Shown one piece after another: positions 8,685-17,448 of a stretch of 64,000 nucleotides of DNA. The DNA lies in assembly GCA_964424805.1 (NCBI GenBank), contig CAYRKH010000002.1, positions 62,001 through 126,000 of the forward strand, in the 5' to 3' direction. Each line of letters starts with the position of its first letter. Position 1 is the first letter of the stretch. This DNA is from IDS-8 sp964424805. Lineage in GTDB: Bacteria > Pseudomonadota > Gammaproteobacteria > Steroidobacterales > Woeseiaceae. The notes under the pieces were generated by a model that saw only the letters and a list, made by a program, of their open reading frames with translations, was not told where the DNA came from and made no database searches. A program made the translations under genes and the position numbers.

Positions 8685-11105
8685 CTACTGCAGCTCGGGA
8701 CGTTTTGCGTACGGAAATACTCGCGCGCTGGCGTTCCTGACCGGCTGCAGGGGAGGGGCGCCGTACGACCTCGCTGCCGTGTCCTCTGCCACTCCCCTGT
8801 AAAAAGTATCGCGCTGCATAGGGATCCGCCCGAGCTGCCGGACGGTCTGCTGCATGGCTTCCGGCGGCATCTCCTGGCCGTGGCTCGCGCCCGCCGCCCG
8901 GGAAATCGATTCGTTCATCAGCGTGCCGCCCAGGTCGTTCGCCCCGGCATTCAGGCAATCGGCCACCCCGGTTTCCCCGAGTTTTACCCACGACACCTGG
9001 ATGTTCGTGATCAACGGATGCAGCACGAGGCGCGCAACGGCGTGCATCAGCACGGCCTCGCGGTACGTCGGGCCCGGGCGGGAGAATCCGCGGCGGTGCA
9101 TGGGAGCCTCCATGTGCACGTAGGGCAGGGGCACGAACTCGGTGATACCGCCGCTCCTCGCCTGCAGGTCCCTCAGCCTGAGGAGGTGGCGCGCCCAGTG
9201 CTCCAGCCTTTCCAGGTGCCCGAACATGATGGTGGACGTCGTGTTGAGGCCGGTGCCGTGAGCGGCTTCCAGCACGTCCAGCCAACCCTGCGTATTGATC
9301 TTGTCGGGACAGATCTGCTGGCGGATCTCGTCGTCCAGGATCTCTGCTGCCGTGCCCGGAAGCGTGCCCAGTCCCGCTTCCTTCAACTCCGCCAGGAAAT
9401 CGGAGAGCGACAGCCCGAGCGTCTGTGCCCCGTGCGTCACCTCCAGCGGAGAGAAAGCGTGAATATGGATGCCGGGCGCGCTCTGCTTCGCTGCCCGGCA
9501 GATATCGATATAAGTCCTGCCGGTAAACTGCGGGTGAATGCCGCCCTGCAGGCAGACTTCGGTCGCGCCGCGCGCCCACGCTTCGGCGGTCCGGCGCGCG
9601 ATTTCCTCGAGATCGACGATGTACGGCGCGCCGCGCAGGTTCTCGCTGGTTTTGCCCTTGGAGAACGCACAGAAGGTACAGTGGTACAGGCAGATATTCG
9701 TGTAGTTGATGTTGCGATTCACCACGTAGGTGACCGTCTCGCCCGAGACCTCGCGACGAAGCTCATCAGCGGCCTTGCAGACGGCGTCGAACGCCGTGCC
9801 GCGTGCCCGAAAGAGCGCGACGACCTCGCCTTCAGACAGCCGTTCGCCGTTTCGTGCGCGGGACAGCAGGCGATCGATCGAGTTTTCCCGCCGGTCACCC
9901 TGCAAGCGCTGCGCTTGTCCGGGCCTGTTGATCGGCTCTACGTTGGAGCCTGCCGACCACGGCGGGTCGCGATGGTCGTCGCGCGCCAGGCCGTCGCTGT
10001 CGGAATGGTGCAGCACGTGCCGGGCGAGCCCGGGATCGAGCCAGCGGTCACGTGCTTCGACGTAGCGTGGATACACGGTCAGGCGAGGCACGAGGGCCTT
10101 GCCGGTCGCGGCCGTTATCCGTTCCAGCCGTTCCAGCGTCGGCCACGGCGATTCCGGGTTCACGTGGTCCGGCGTCACGGGTGAGACGCCGCCCCAGTCG
10201 TTGATCCCGGCCGCTATGAGCTGCGCGGGTTCCGTCGCGTTGAGGTTGGGCGGCACCTGGATGCTCATGGCAGGGCCGAACACGTGCCTCGTCATGGCGA
10301 CCGTCCACAGCAGCTCGTTACGGTCCGGTGCGGGAGCCTGTGCCATCTTGGTACCGGCCTTCGGTACGAAGTTCTGGACGATGATCTCCTGGATGTGCCC
10401 GTACTCGTCGTGCAGGTCGCGCAGCGCGAGCAGGCTGTCGATCCGTTCCTCACGCGTTTCGCCGATGCCGATCAGGATGCCGCTGGAGAAGGGAACCCGC
10501 GCCTCGCCCGCCGCCCGGATGGTATCCAGGCGCACCGCCGGCACCTTGTCGGGCGATCCGAAGTGCGGCCCGCCGCGTTGGCACAGGCGCTCCGAGCTGC
10601 TTTCCAGCATGATGCCCATCGACGGTGCGACGCTGCGCAGGCGATGGACCTCCTCCAGGCTCATGTTGCCCGGGTTCAGGTGCGGCAGCAGCCCGGTTTC
10701 CCGCAGCACGAGCCCCGCCATCTCCGCCAGGAGCTCCAGGGTCGTGCCGTGCCCGAGCTGCTCCAGCGCCTCGCGGGCCGCCCGGTAGCGCAGCTCCGGC
10801 TTGTCGCCCAGCGTAAACAGCGCCTCGCGGCACCCGGCGGCCTTTCCGGCACGCGCAATGGCGAGCACCTCGTCCGCGGGCAGGTACGGCCGCTCTACGC
10901 GCCGCGGGGTTTTGGCGTACGTGCAGTAGTGACAGACGTCTCGGCACAGCTCCGTGAGCGGGATGAAGACCTTGGGAGAATAGGTGACGTTGTCGCCCCA
11001 GCCCGCGTCGCGCAGGGCCGCGGCAGAAGCCATGAGGCGCTCGAGCGGCCAGCCGGCGCCGATCTCGCACAGTTCGCGCCGGGACAGGGGAGCCGCCGGG
11101 CTCAT
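8685..11105 (-). CDS. fbiC: FO synthase, fused CofG-CofH (7,8-didemethyl-8-hydroxy-5-deazariboflavin synthase)
   Basis: 806 residues. Two radical-SAM domains are fused as in actinobacterial FbiC. The CofG half carries CRDVCHYC at about residues 52-59 and the CofH half CLYHCTFC at about 469-476, each a C-x3-C-x2-C cluster motif. Together they condense tyrosine and the ribityl-uracil riboflavin precursor into FO, the deazaflavin chromophore of F420. I take the ATG at 11105 because it overlaps the cofC stop as ATGA, implying coupling; another in-frame ATG lies at 11117. Many organisms outside actinobacteria keep cofG and cofH separate, so the fused form is notable here. Confidence 0.95.
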   Translation of the reverse strand: MSPAAPLSRRELCEIGAGWPLERLMASAAALRDAGWGDNVTYSPKVFIPLTELCRDVCHYCTYAKTPRRVERPYLPADEVLAIARAGKAAGCREALFTLGDKPELRYRAAREALEQLGHGTTLELLAEMAGLVLRETGLLPHLNPGNMSLEEVHRLRSVAPSMGIMLESSSERLCQRGGPHFGSPDKVPAVRLDTIRAAGEARVPFSSGILIGIGETREERIDSLLALRDLHDEYGHIQEIIVQNFVPKAGTKMAQAPAPDRNELLWTVAMTRHVFGPAMSIQVPPNLNATEPAQLIAAGINDWGGVSPVTPDHVNPESPWPTLERLERITAATGKALVPRLTVYPRYVEARDRWLDPGLARHVLHHSDSDGLARDDHRDPPWSAGSNVEPINRPGQAQRLQGDRRENSIDRLLSRARNGERLSEGEVVALFRARGTAFDAVCKAADELRREVSGETVTYVVNRNINYTNICLYHCTFCAFSKGKTSENLRGAPYIVDLEEIARRTAEAWARGATEVCLQGGIHPQFTGRTYIDICRAAKQSAPGIHIHAFSPLEVTHGAQTLGLSLSDFLAELKEAGLGTLPGTAAEILDDEIRQQICPDKINTQGWLDVLEAAHGTGLNTTSTIMFGHLERLEHWARHLLRLRDLQARSGGITEFVPLPYVHMEAPMHRRGFSRPGPTYREAVLMHAVARLVLHPLITNIQVSWVKLGETGVADCLNAGANDLGGTLMNESISRAAGASHGQEMPPEAMQQTVRQLGRIPMQRDTFYRGVAEDTAARSYGAPPLQPVRNASARVFPYAKRPELQ

Positions 11106-11782
11106 GACGCGAGGCATGCCTGTGCCAGGTCATTCCCCACGCGCGCGGCGAGCCCGGAGCGCCTGGCCCACCTGGCGGCGGCACCGCCCCCGTCACGGCG
11201 GCAAAGCCAGTCGAGGTCGGCCGGCACGTCGACGTCGCGCGCGAACCCGGCGAGTTCGACTACGCGCACGGGGCGGCCGGCCGCGCGCGCGTGGGCCGCA
11301 TGCCGCTTGCAGCTTCCGCTGCCGAAATCGAACCAGGCAGCCGCCGGCGGCGAAGCGAGGAGCGCATTCGTGCCGTCGTCCCGTGCGGCGCGGCAGATCG
11401 TCACGCCGCCCTCGTGGAGCGCAAAAAGGGCGCGTACATCGTCCGGCGTCAGCGAAGGCAGGTCGGAGGGAAGGTAGAAGACCGTCGCGGTTCCCGGGGA
11501 TTCCAACGCCCGGGCGGCGCGCGTGACGTTCGCCGAGATGTCGAGGCCAGGGTCTTCCTGGACGAACCGGCAGCCGAATTCGGCGGCGAGCGCCGTATGG
11601 ACGCCGCTGTCTCCCAGTATGGTGATGCACCCGGCTTCGGGGACGTTCGTCAGCGTGCGCAGCACGTCCACGGCCATCAGGCGAGCCAACGTCGAGCGCT
11701 CGGCCGGCGACAGGACGGCGCTCAGTCGGGACTTGGCCTGGTCGAATGCCTTCAGCGGCAGGATTGTAGAGATCTGGGTCAT
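11102..11782 (-). CDS. cofC: CofC/FbiD phospholactate (or phosphoenolpyruvate) guanylyltransferase
   Basis: 226 residues. The protein shows the nucleotidyltransferase pattern of the family: LPLKAFDQAKSRLSAVLSPAER near the N-terminus, ITILGDSG, DPGLDISANVTRA and FYLPSDLPSLTPDDV, and near the end FARDVDVPADLDWL. The enzyme activates 2-phospholactate, phosphoenolpyruvate or 3-phosphoglycerate with GTP for F420 assembly; which substrate is used cannot be settled here. It precedes fbiC with a 4-base overlap. The next gene upstream (coxL) ends at 11967 and is separated by two strong hairpins, so cofC probably has its own promoter in 11783-11880. Confidence 0.9.
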   Translation of the reverse strand: MTQISTILPLKAFDQAKSRLSAVLSPAERSTLARLMAVDVLRTLTNVPEAGCITILGDSGVHTALAAEFGCRFVQEDPGLDISANVTRAARALESPGTATVFYLPSDLPSLTPDDVRALFALHEGGVTICRAARDDGTNALLASPPAAAWFDFGSGSCKRHAAHARAAGRPVRVVELAGFARDVDVPADLDWLCRRDGGGAAARWARRSGLAARVGNDLAQACLAS

Positions 11783-11886
11783 TCAGGACCGCGGACTAAT
11801 GAGCTGGACAGACTATAGCCCAAAGTCACTCGCCCACCCCTTGTTCGAACGGGAAGCGCGGTTGTCAGGAGGTGAAGCGGAAGGCG

Positions 11887-11950
11887 CTGGACCGCGGCAA
11901 TCCGGATTGCGGTCCAGGGCCGCCCGGTGGCTGATGCTCACCGGGCGGCC
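11887..11950 (-). terminator. Tandem hairpins between coxL and cofC
   Basis: Two adjacent inverted repeats lie just downstream of the coxL stop. The first met by a transcript on this strand is a perfect 12-bp stem with a 9-base loop (11918-11929 pairing with 11939-11950, arm GGCCGCCCGGTG on the plus strand). The second is 11887-11895 pairing with 11909-11917 (CTGGACCGC/GCGGTCCAG), with the inner AATCCGGATT palindrome in its loop. Neither is followed by a T-run, so they may terminate poorly and instead stabilise the coxL 3' end. Confidence 0.6.
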
Positions 11951-11966
11951 AGGGTGATTACCCGAT

Positions 11967-14384
11967 TTACCGGGATTCGACAGTTACCGCCGTCTTGCGG
12001 TTAGGCGCCTGCAGGCGCGTGAACACCGTCGGGGCCGAGTGGTGGGATTCAGTGATAATGATCTCCTTCTCGAACAGCGCATCCTGCAGTGCCGCCGAAA
12101 CGGTATGCAGCGGTGCGCCGCCGCCTTCGCCCATTCCCTTTGCTCCGTTGTAGCTGAACGGAGAAGGCGTCTCGATGTTGCCGTACGAGATGTCCGGAAT
12201 GTTCATGGAGGTGATCGGGCAATAGTCGCTGAACGTGGACGTTAGCAGGTTGCCGGCTTCGTCGTAGTTGAAGCTCTCCATGAGCGCGGCACCCAGCCCG
12301 TGGCCGGTGGCACCGTGCACCTGTCCGGCGGCGATCTGCGGATTGATCACGTTGCCGCAGTCGTCCACTGCCGCGTAGGCCAGGACCCTGGGGTGACAGG
12401 TATCCTTGTCCACTTCCACCACGGCGATATGGAGCTGGGAAGCGTACGTCAGGGTGAGATTCCCGAACTTCTTGCCCGTGTCGGGAACCTTGAAGGGCGG
12501 CCTGTAGACGTGGCGGACGTTCAGCGTGACGTCGGCCAGGCTCTCGTCGAGCACCGCGTTGTTGTTGTTGGCGAGGTTGCTCAGGAACCAGTAATTGATC
12601 TTCTTGTCGGTGCCTTTGACGCTCAGCTGCGGGCCTTCATCACCCACTCCGAACTCCAGGTCTTCCTCGCCTACCTCCAGCATGTACGAGGCAAGCTGGC
12701 GCATCTGCTTCTTCAGCTTCTGGCAGGCGCCGTGAACCGCGGAGAGCCCGGTAACGGCAAACTGGCTCGCATAGGTCCCGGAGTGCCCGGAGAACGTATT
12801 CCAGTTCGAGTCGAAGCCCGAGCGCACGCGAACCATCGACGGATCGATGTTCAGCTCGTCGGCGACGACCTGTGAGGCGGAGGTTTCATGGCCCTGCCCC
12901 GACGGACCGGTACCCATCGTCACGATGACGGACCCGTCGAAATCCAGGCGGATCGAGCAGACCTCGGAGTTCCCGGAGAAGGGCAGGTGCGGATTCATGA
13001 TCTGCGCCTGGCCGAAGTTGTTGGTGCCGGAGTCGAGCGTCGTGCCGATCCCGATACCGAGCCAGCGGCCTTCCTTGCGCGCCTCTGCCTGGCGTTTGCG
13101 CCAGTCGTCCCAGCCGATCAGCTCCTTTGCCTTGGCGAGCATCGCCGGATAGTTCCCGGAGTCGTAGACGCAGCCATTGGGAGTTTCGTAAGGAAAATCA
13201 GTGATGTAGTTCTTCAGCCGCATCTCGTCGGCCGGGATGCCGAGCTCGTGCCCACAGATGTCGAGCACCCGTTCCATGAACCAGAGGTGCTGCATCCGGG
13301 AATACCCGCGGTTGGGCACGACCGGGCACTTGTTCGTCACGACCTGGGTGAAATCGATGTGGAAATTCTTTACCCCGTACGTCGCTGGAAGCACCTGCGA
13401 CCAGATAACGCAGCCGAGCGGCTCGTAACGCGTGTAAGCACCGCAGTCGTCGAGATGGCGGGACCGGATGGCGGTAATTACCCCGTCCTTGTCGAGAGCA
13501 ACCTCGGTATCGAGGAAGGTTCGCTCGTTACCGTGTCCCGACGCGAGCAGGTGCTCCGTCCGTGTCTCCGAGTACTTCACCTTGCGCCCGCCGGCCTTCT
13601 TCGAGGCCAGCGCTGCCAGCGCCATGTAGACGTAGTTCCAGATCTTGATGCCGAAGCTGCCGCCGATGTCGTGCGTCCTGATGCGCAGCATTTCGATCGG
13701 CACCTGCAGACCGGGCGCCAGGAGCTGGCTCGCAAACCCGGGGAACGAGTTGTTGCAGAAGAAGTCGATTTCGCCCTGGCGCGTCCATTCGGCAACGCAC
13801 GCCGTCGTTTCCAGCGGAGCGCTCGCGAACCGGTGGAAGTGCAGGCGGTCGATCTTCACGACGTGTGCGGCATCGGCGAATGCCCGATCGACGTCGCCGT
13901 ATTCGAATACGCTGTTCCACACCCGGTTGGTGCCCGCGCCCTCGTGCAGCACCGACTCGTCCTTCATCGCCGTTTCGGCGTCGACGGACGCGTCGAGCAG
14001 CTCGTAGTCCACTTCGATCAGGTTACCCGCGTCCATCGCGATGGCGGCTGTTTCTGCCGCCACCGCCGCCACCGGCTCACCCTGGAATACGACCTTGTCG
14101 ACGGCGAGCGGCAGGTCGATGATCTTGTCGCAAGGCGCCGGACCGAGCTGCATGAATGGCGCACATTGCGCTTTGACGTCGGCTCCCGTGAGAACACAGG
14201 CCACTCCCGGCAGGGCCTCGGCTGCCGAAGCGTCGACGCTGCGTATGCGTGCGTGCGCATAGGGAGACCTGAGGATGAACAGGTGCAGCATGCCTGCTCC
14301 CACCTCGTCGTCCGCAAACAGGCCGTTGCCCCGGATCAGTCTTTCGTCTTCCTTCCGGCGAAGAGATTTGCCTACCCACCCCAT
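11967..14384 (-). CDS. Molybdenum hydroxylase large subunit (xanthine dehydrogenase/CoxL family, not true CO dehydrogenase)
   Basis: 805 residues from the ATG at 14384, just after the CoxG-like stop; the longer reading start would overlap that gene. The molybdopterin-binding fold is complete: GKSLRRKEDERLIRGNGLFADD start, HDIGGSFGIK, and near the end KGMGEGGGAP with the expected catalytic glutamate (about E751). The active-site loop reads PNRGYSRMQ (about residue 355), unlike AYRCSFR of form I CO dehydrogenase or AYRGAGR of form II. The substrate is therefore probably an aldehyde or N-heterocycle rather than CO. It is the last gene of a FAD-2Fe2S-CoxG-Mo operon. Confidence 0.85.
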   Translation of the reverse strand: MGWVGKSLRRKEDERLIRGNGLFADDEVGAGMLHLFILRSPYAHARIRSVDASAAEALPGVACVLTGADVKAQCAPFMQLGPAPCDKIIDLPLAVDKVVFQGEPVAAVAAETAAIAMDAGNLIEVDYELLDASVDAETAMKDESVLHEGAGTNRVWNSVFEYGDVDRAFADAAHVVKIDRLHFHRFASAPLETTACVAEWTRQGEIDFFCNNSFPGFASQLLAPGLQVPIEMLRIRTHDIGGSFGIKIWNYVYMALAALASKKAGGRKVKYSETRTEHLLASGHGNERTFLDTEVALDKDGVITAIRSRHLDDCGAYTRYEPLGCVIWSQVLPATYGVKNFHIDFTQVVTNKCPVVPNRGYSRMQHLWFMERVLDICGHELGIPADEMRLKNYITDFPYETPNGCVYDSGNYPAMLAKAKELIGWDDWRKRQAEARKEGRWLGIGIGTTLDSGTNNFGQAQIMNPHLPFSGNSEVCSIRLDFDGSVIVTMGTGPSGQGHETSASQVVADELNIDPSMVRVRSGFDSNWNTFSGHSGTYASQFAVTGLSAVHGACQKLKKQMRQLASYMLEVGEEDLEFGVGDEGPQLSVKGTDKKINYWFLSNLANNNNAVLDESLADVTLNVRHVYRPPFKVPDTGKKFGNLTLTYASQLHIAVVEVDKDTCHPRVLAYAAVDDCGNVINPQIAAGQVHGATGHGLGAALMESFNYDEAGNLLTSTFSDYCPITSMNIPDISYGNIETPSPFSYNGAKGMGEGGGAPLHTVSAALQDALFEKEIIITESHHSAPTVFTRLQAPNRKTAVTVESR

Positions 14385-14400
14385 AATCGTATCCCTGTCT

Positions 14401-14886
14401 TCAAGCCGTGCCCGGCTGTTGAACTTCTGCTGATTCGCCATTCCCGCTGAGCGCTTGCTGAATGGCGTCGATGAGCTCCTGGATCTGCTTGCGCGCAACG
14501 GGCTGGATCAGTCCGCCTGCCAGCGAGGTCAGCTTGCCGAATATCGTGAGCTCTCCGCGCCAGCGGACCGTCGTTTTACCCGCTCCCGCGTCCTCCAGAT
14601 CGAATGCGGCGGTGAGATTGAACGCGCCGCCCATGATCTTGCCCTTGCCGGCCCAGGTCGCTGAGCGGGGAGGCTCGCTGCTCTCGAGCGCGAGATTGAC
14701 GACCGCGGTACCGCGAATCTTGCCGACCCCCACTTTTACGGCGACGTCCGCCGATCCGTCCTCGCGCAACTCGTGCGACCGGTAGGTCGGCAGCAGGGGC
14801 GAGAACCGGCTCGCGTCGGAAAGGACGGCGTACGCGTGCTCGCGCGGGGTGTCGACAGTGAAGTCGCCCTCGAAACGTGCAGCCAT
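14401..14886 (-). CDS. CoxG-like SRPBCC protein
   Basis: 161 residues starting at the ATG at 14886, which shares a base with the upstream stop (TGATG), so translation is coupled. It is an SRPBCC/CoxG fold: FEGDFTVDTPREHAYAVLSDASRFSPLLP at the N-terminus, then VKVGVGKIRGTAVVNLAL and WRGELTIFGKLTSLAGGLIQPVARKQIQELIDAI at the end. CoxG-like proteins accompany CoxL-type hydroxylases and are thought to help membrane attachment or maturation. Its place between the 2Fe-2S and Mo subunit genes supports a dedicated role with this enzyme. Confidence 0.85.
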   Translation of the reverse strand: MAARFEGDFTVDTPREHAYAVLSDASRFSPLLPTYRSHELREDGSADVAVKVGVGKIRGTAVVNLALESSEPPRSATWAGKGKIMGGAFNLTAAFDLEDAGAGKTTVRWRGELTIFGKLTSLAGGLIQPVARKQIQELIDAIQQALSGNGESAEVQQPGTA

Positions 14887-15368
14887 CAGACGGCCTCCCG
14901 CATCTTCTTCGATGCTTCCGAGATGGCGGTGAAGATATTCGTATAGCCCGTGCAGCGGCAGACGTTGCCCTGGATACCCTTCTTGATGTCCTCGGTGGTC
15001 GGCGCATCGTTCTTTTCGAGCAGGTACAGGGCCGACATCAGCATTCCGGGCGTGCAGTAGCCGCACTGCAGGCCGTGATGCTCCGAGAAAGCCTCCTGCA
15101 GCGGATGCAGCTTGCCGTTCGTCTCGAGGCCCTCGACGGTCAGCACCTCGCCGCCGTCCGCCTGCACGGCGAGGACGGTGCAGGACTTGACGGGCAGGCC
15201 GTTCAGCAGGATCGTGCAGGCACCGCAGTAGGTCGTGTCGCAGCCGATGTGAGTGCCCGTAAGCTGCAGCTCTTCGCGAACGAACTGCACGAGCAGCAGG
15301 CGGGGTTCCACGGCGCGGTCGTAACGTTTGCCGTTTACCTTGACGGAAATGTTGACGGTCTCACTCAT
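14886..15368 (-). CDS. Molybdenum hydroxylase [2Fe-2S] small subunit
   Basis: 160 residues. Two [2Fe-2S] clusters are encoded: a plant-ferredoxin-like site (CDTTYCGAC, then C in VKSC) and the helical-bundle site (CGYCTPGMLMSA ... CRCTGY). This is the electron-transfer subunit carrying electrons from the molybdenum centre to FAD. The start ATG at 15368 lies just past the upstream stop at 15370-15372; an in-frame ATG at 15383 would add MSTTD and is also possible. Confidence 0.92.
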   Translation of the reverse strand: MSETVNISVKVNGKRYDRAVEPRLLLVQFVREELQLTGTHIGCDTTYCGACTILLNGLPVKSCTVLAVQADGGEVLTVEGLETNGKLHPLQEAFSEHHGLQCGYCTPGMLMSALYLLEKNDAPTTEDIKKGIQGNVCRCTGYTNIFTAISEASKKMREAV

Positions 15369-15369
15369 A

Positions 15370-16263
15370 TCAGTAGTACTCATGGCTGTTCTTGACGGTT
15401 TCGCCGGCGGCGCGACGGAGTGCAATGCCGATTGCGCGGCGCGTGAGCGTATCGATGAGGCGGCGTTTGAATTCCGGGGACCCCCGTTGATCGCCGAAGG
15501 GATCGGAGGCGGCGACCGCCGCCGCGGCGGCCTTGTCGATGACGGCGTCGTTCGGCGCCTGCCCTGTCAATTCCTGCTCGGCCGCTTGCGCGCGAATGGG
15601 CGTCAGCCCCGCCGATCCGAGTGCGACGCGCGCGCTGCCGATCTTGCCGTCGCTCACGGTCAACTGCACGCCTACCGACGCGCTGGGGTAGGCGGGCGCG
15701 CAGCGTTTGAAGGCGCAATAGGCGCCGCCGCTTCCCGGACCCGGTATCGCGAAGCGGACTCCGGTGACGATCTCGCCCGGCTTCAGGACGGTCTGGTAGA
15801 GATCCTCTACGAAGCCGTTGATGTCGAGCGTGCGTGCACCTTCCGGCCCTTCACAGGTTATGCGGGCATCCAGCGTATGCAGCAGGGCCGGCCAGTCGCA
15901 GCTCGGGTCGCCCGATGCCAGCGATCCGCCGATCGTGCCGCGGCTGCGCACCTGGTTGTCGGCGATGCCGTTCGCACAGTCAGCGACGATCGGCACGGCG
16001 CTCGCGAGCGATGATTCCGCGATACGGCGGTGGGTGGCGAGAGCGCCGATCTCGGCGTCTCCCCCGTTTTCCTCGATCCGGTCCAGCCCGGGTATGCGCG
16101 CGATATCAACGACGTCCGACGGCTCGTCGAAACGCAATTTGAGAAGCACGAGCAGGGTCTGGCCGCCGGCGATGACGCGGGCGCCATCGCCTATCCGGGA
16201 GAGCAGTTGGATGGCGTTTTCGACAGAACTCGCCCGATGATAGTTGAACGGTGACGGATACAT
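15370..16263 (-). CDS. Molybdenum hydroxylase FAD-binding medium subunit
   Basis: 297 residues. The FAD-binding pattern of CoxM-type subunits is clear: FNYHRASSVENAIQLLSRIGDGARVIAGGQTLLVLLKLR at the N-terminus and DNQVRSRGTIGGSLASGDPSCDWPALL in the middle. It passes electrons from the 2Fe-2S subunit to an acceptor. It is first in its operon and is divergent from the ketopantoate-reductase-like gene at 16476, sharing a 212-base control region. Confidence 0.9.
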   Translation of the reverse strand: MYPSPFNYHRASSVENAIQLLSRIGDGARVIAGGQTLLVLLKLRFDEPSDVVDIARIPGLDRIEENGGDAEIGALATHRRIAESSLASAVPIVADCANGIADNQVRSRGTIGGSLASGDPSCDWPALLHTLDARITCEGPEGARTLDINGFVEDLYQTVLKPGEIVTGVRFAIPGPGSGGAYCAFKRCAPAYPSASVGVQLTVSDGKIGSARVALGSAGLTPIRAQAAEQELTGQAPNDAVIDKAAAAAVAASDPFGDQRGSPEFKRRLIDTLTRRAIGIALRRAAGETVKNSHEYY

Positions 16264-16288
16264 ACAACCCCCCGATGGCTGTGCAGGC

Positions 16289-16330
16289 TATAATCCTAAA
16301 GTTAAAAAAGTGCTAACTGTTACCGTAAAA
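16289..16330. promoter_or_regulatory. Divergent control region of the Mo-hydroxylase and F420 catabolic operons
   Basis: The 16264-16475 gap separates two large divergent operons. Its AT-rich part holds TATAAT (16289-16294), an inverted repeat AGTTA-N9-TAACT (16300-16318) and an overlapping palindrome TTAC-C-GTAA (16320-16328). In a GC-rich window these nested dyads look like a regulator site next to the minus-strand promoter. Which regulator binds is unknown; no regulator gene lies within either operon. Confidence 0.45.
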
Positions 16331-16475
16331 TAACACAAAGCCGGGAGCGAGCAAGCGGCGGGAAAGGCCGGGCCTTTTTGCCAATCCGGTTGCTCGATTT
16401 GCCGAGATGGTTTCTCGTGGGGACGGGTAGCATCAATCGAATGATTTTCTCCGCCGAATCCGCGCAGGCGCGGTC

Positions 16476-17432
16476 ATGAGCCAGATCCGGTCGGTTTGCG
16501 TCGTCGGCGCCGGCGCCATCGGGAGCCTCTTTACGGGGCACCTCGGTACCCTGGTGGACAGCAAGGTGCTGGTGCGCCGCGAGGAGCATGCCGCCGCGCT
16601 CAACCGCGACGGGCTGAAGGTCAGCGGCAAATCCGACCTGCACGCGGACGTGCAGGCGAGCACCGACCCGGGGGCGCTTGGAGACGTCGACCTCATCATT
16701 ATTGCCACCAAGGCATCCGCGGTGGAGCCGGCGGCCGCCCGGCTGGCCGGCCATTTCCCGGGTGCTACGGTGATGACCGTGCAGAACGGCCTCGGCTGCG
16801 AGGAGGTCGTCGCGCGTTACGGGGATTGGCCGATTATCTCCTCGATTACCTTCATGAGCGGCGTGCGCCACTCCGATACGCACGTCGAATACGAGCTGGA
16901 CACGGAAACCTGGATGGGGCCGTGGCCCCAGGGCGCCGCCACGGTCGAGCAGACCGAACAGGTCGGTGAGCTGATCAGGAGGTCGGGGCTGAAGGCGAAG
17001 GCATTCGCCGACGTGAGGCCGGCCCAGTGGTCCAAGCTGATTTTCAACTCGACGGTCAACAGCATAGGCGCCGTCACTGACCTGCCGCACGTGAAAGCAT
17101 TTGCCAGCACCGATCGGCCTTCCGATCTCGGCAGCCTCGTCAAGGCGATGATGGACGAAGGCAAGCGCGTGGCGGCGGCCCTCGGGATCGAGCTGTATGA
17201 AGACCCGTGGGAGATGAACGTGCGGGCCGTGAGCCACGGCCGTACCGGGCACGATGATTACGCCCACGTTTTTTCGATGCTGGCGGACGTCAGGGCAAAA
17301 CAGCCGACCGAGATCGACTGGCTGACCGGCGCCATCGTCCGGGAGGCGGCCGCCCTGGGCATACCGGTGCCGCTCCACGAGGCCTTGTTCGCGCTCGTCA
17401 AGGGTATTGAGCATGGCTGGCAGACGACCTGA
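16476..17432 (+). CDS. Ketopantoate reductase-family (PanE/ApbA-like) dehydrogenase, copy 1
   Basis: 318 residues. An N-terminal Rossmann motif (VCVVGAGAIGSLFTGHL) binds NAD(P), followed by ATKASAVEPAAARL and TVQNGLGCEE, and a C-terminal helical domain with QWSKLIFNSTVNSIGAVT containing the family lysine and asparagine. The family reduces 2-keto acids such as ketopantoate. Here it leads a catabolic operon and is followed immediately by a paralogue, so a pathway-specific keto-acid reduction or hydroxy-acid oxidation is more likely than pantothenate synthesis. Confidence 0.85.
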   Translation: MSQIRSVCVVGAGAIGSLFTGHLGTLVDSKVLVRREEHAAALNRDGLKVSGKSDLHADVQASTDPGALGDVDLIIIATKASAVEPAAARLAGHFPGATVMTVQNGLGCEEVVARYGDWPIISSITFMSGVRHSDTHVEYELDTETWMGPWPQGAATVEQTEQVGELIRRSGLKAKAFADVRPAQWSKLIFNSTVNSIGAVTDLPHVKAFASTDRPSDLGSLVKAMMDEGKRVAAALGIELYEDPWEMNVRAVSHGRTGHDDYAHVFSMLADVRAKQPTEIDWLTGAIVREAAALGIPVPLHEALFALVKGIEHGWQTT

Positions 17433-17448
17433 CACAACGGAGAACAAG

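Noticed and set aside
12888..14450. 520-residue plus-strand open frame
   Set aside because: Lies wholly opposite the Mo-hydroxylase gene, is rich in Arg/Val/His from complementary codons and has no recognisable domain. Other long frames, for example at 7304-8497, 8520-10184, 16320-17447, 17398-18672 and 49400-50809, were rejected for the same reason.
11967..16263. Aerobic CO dehydrogenase (coxMSL)
   Set aside because: The large subunit lacks both known CO dehydrogenase active-site motifs and no coxD/E/F maturation genes are present; only the broader Mo-hydroxylase family is supported.
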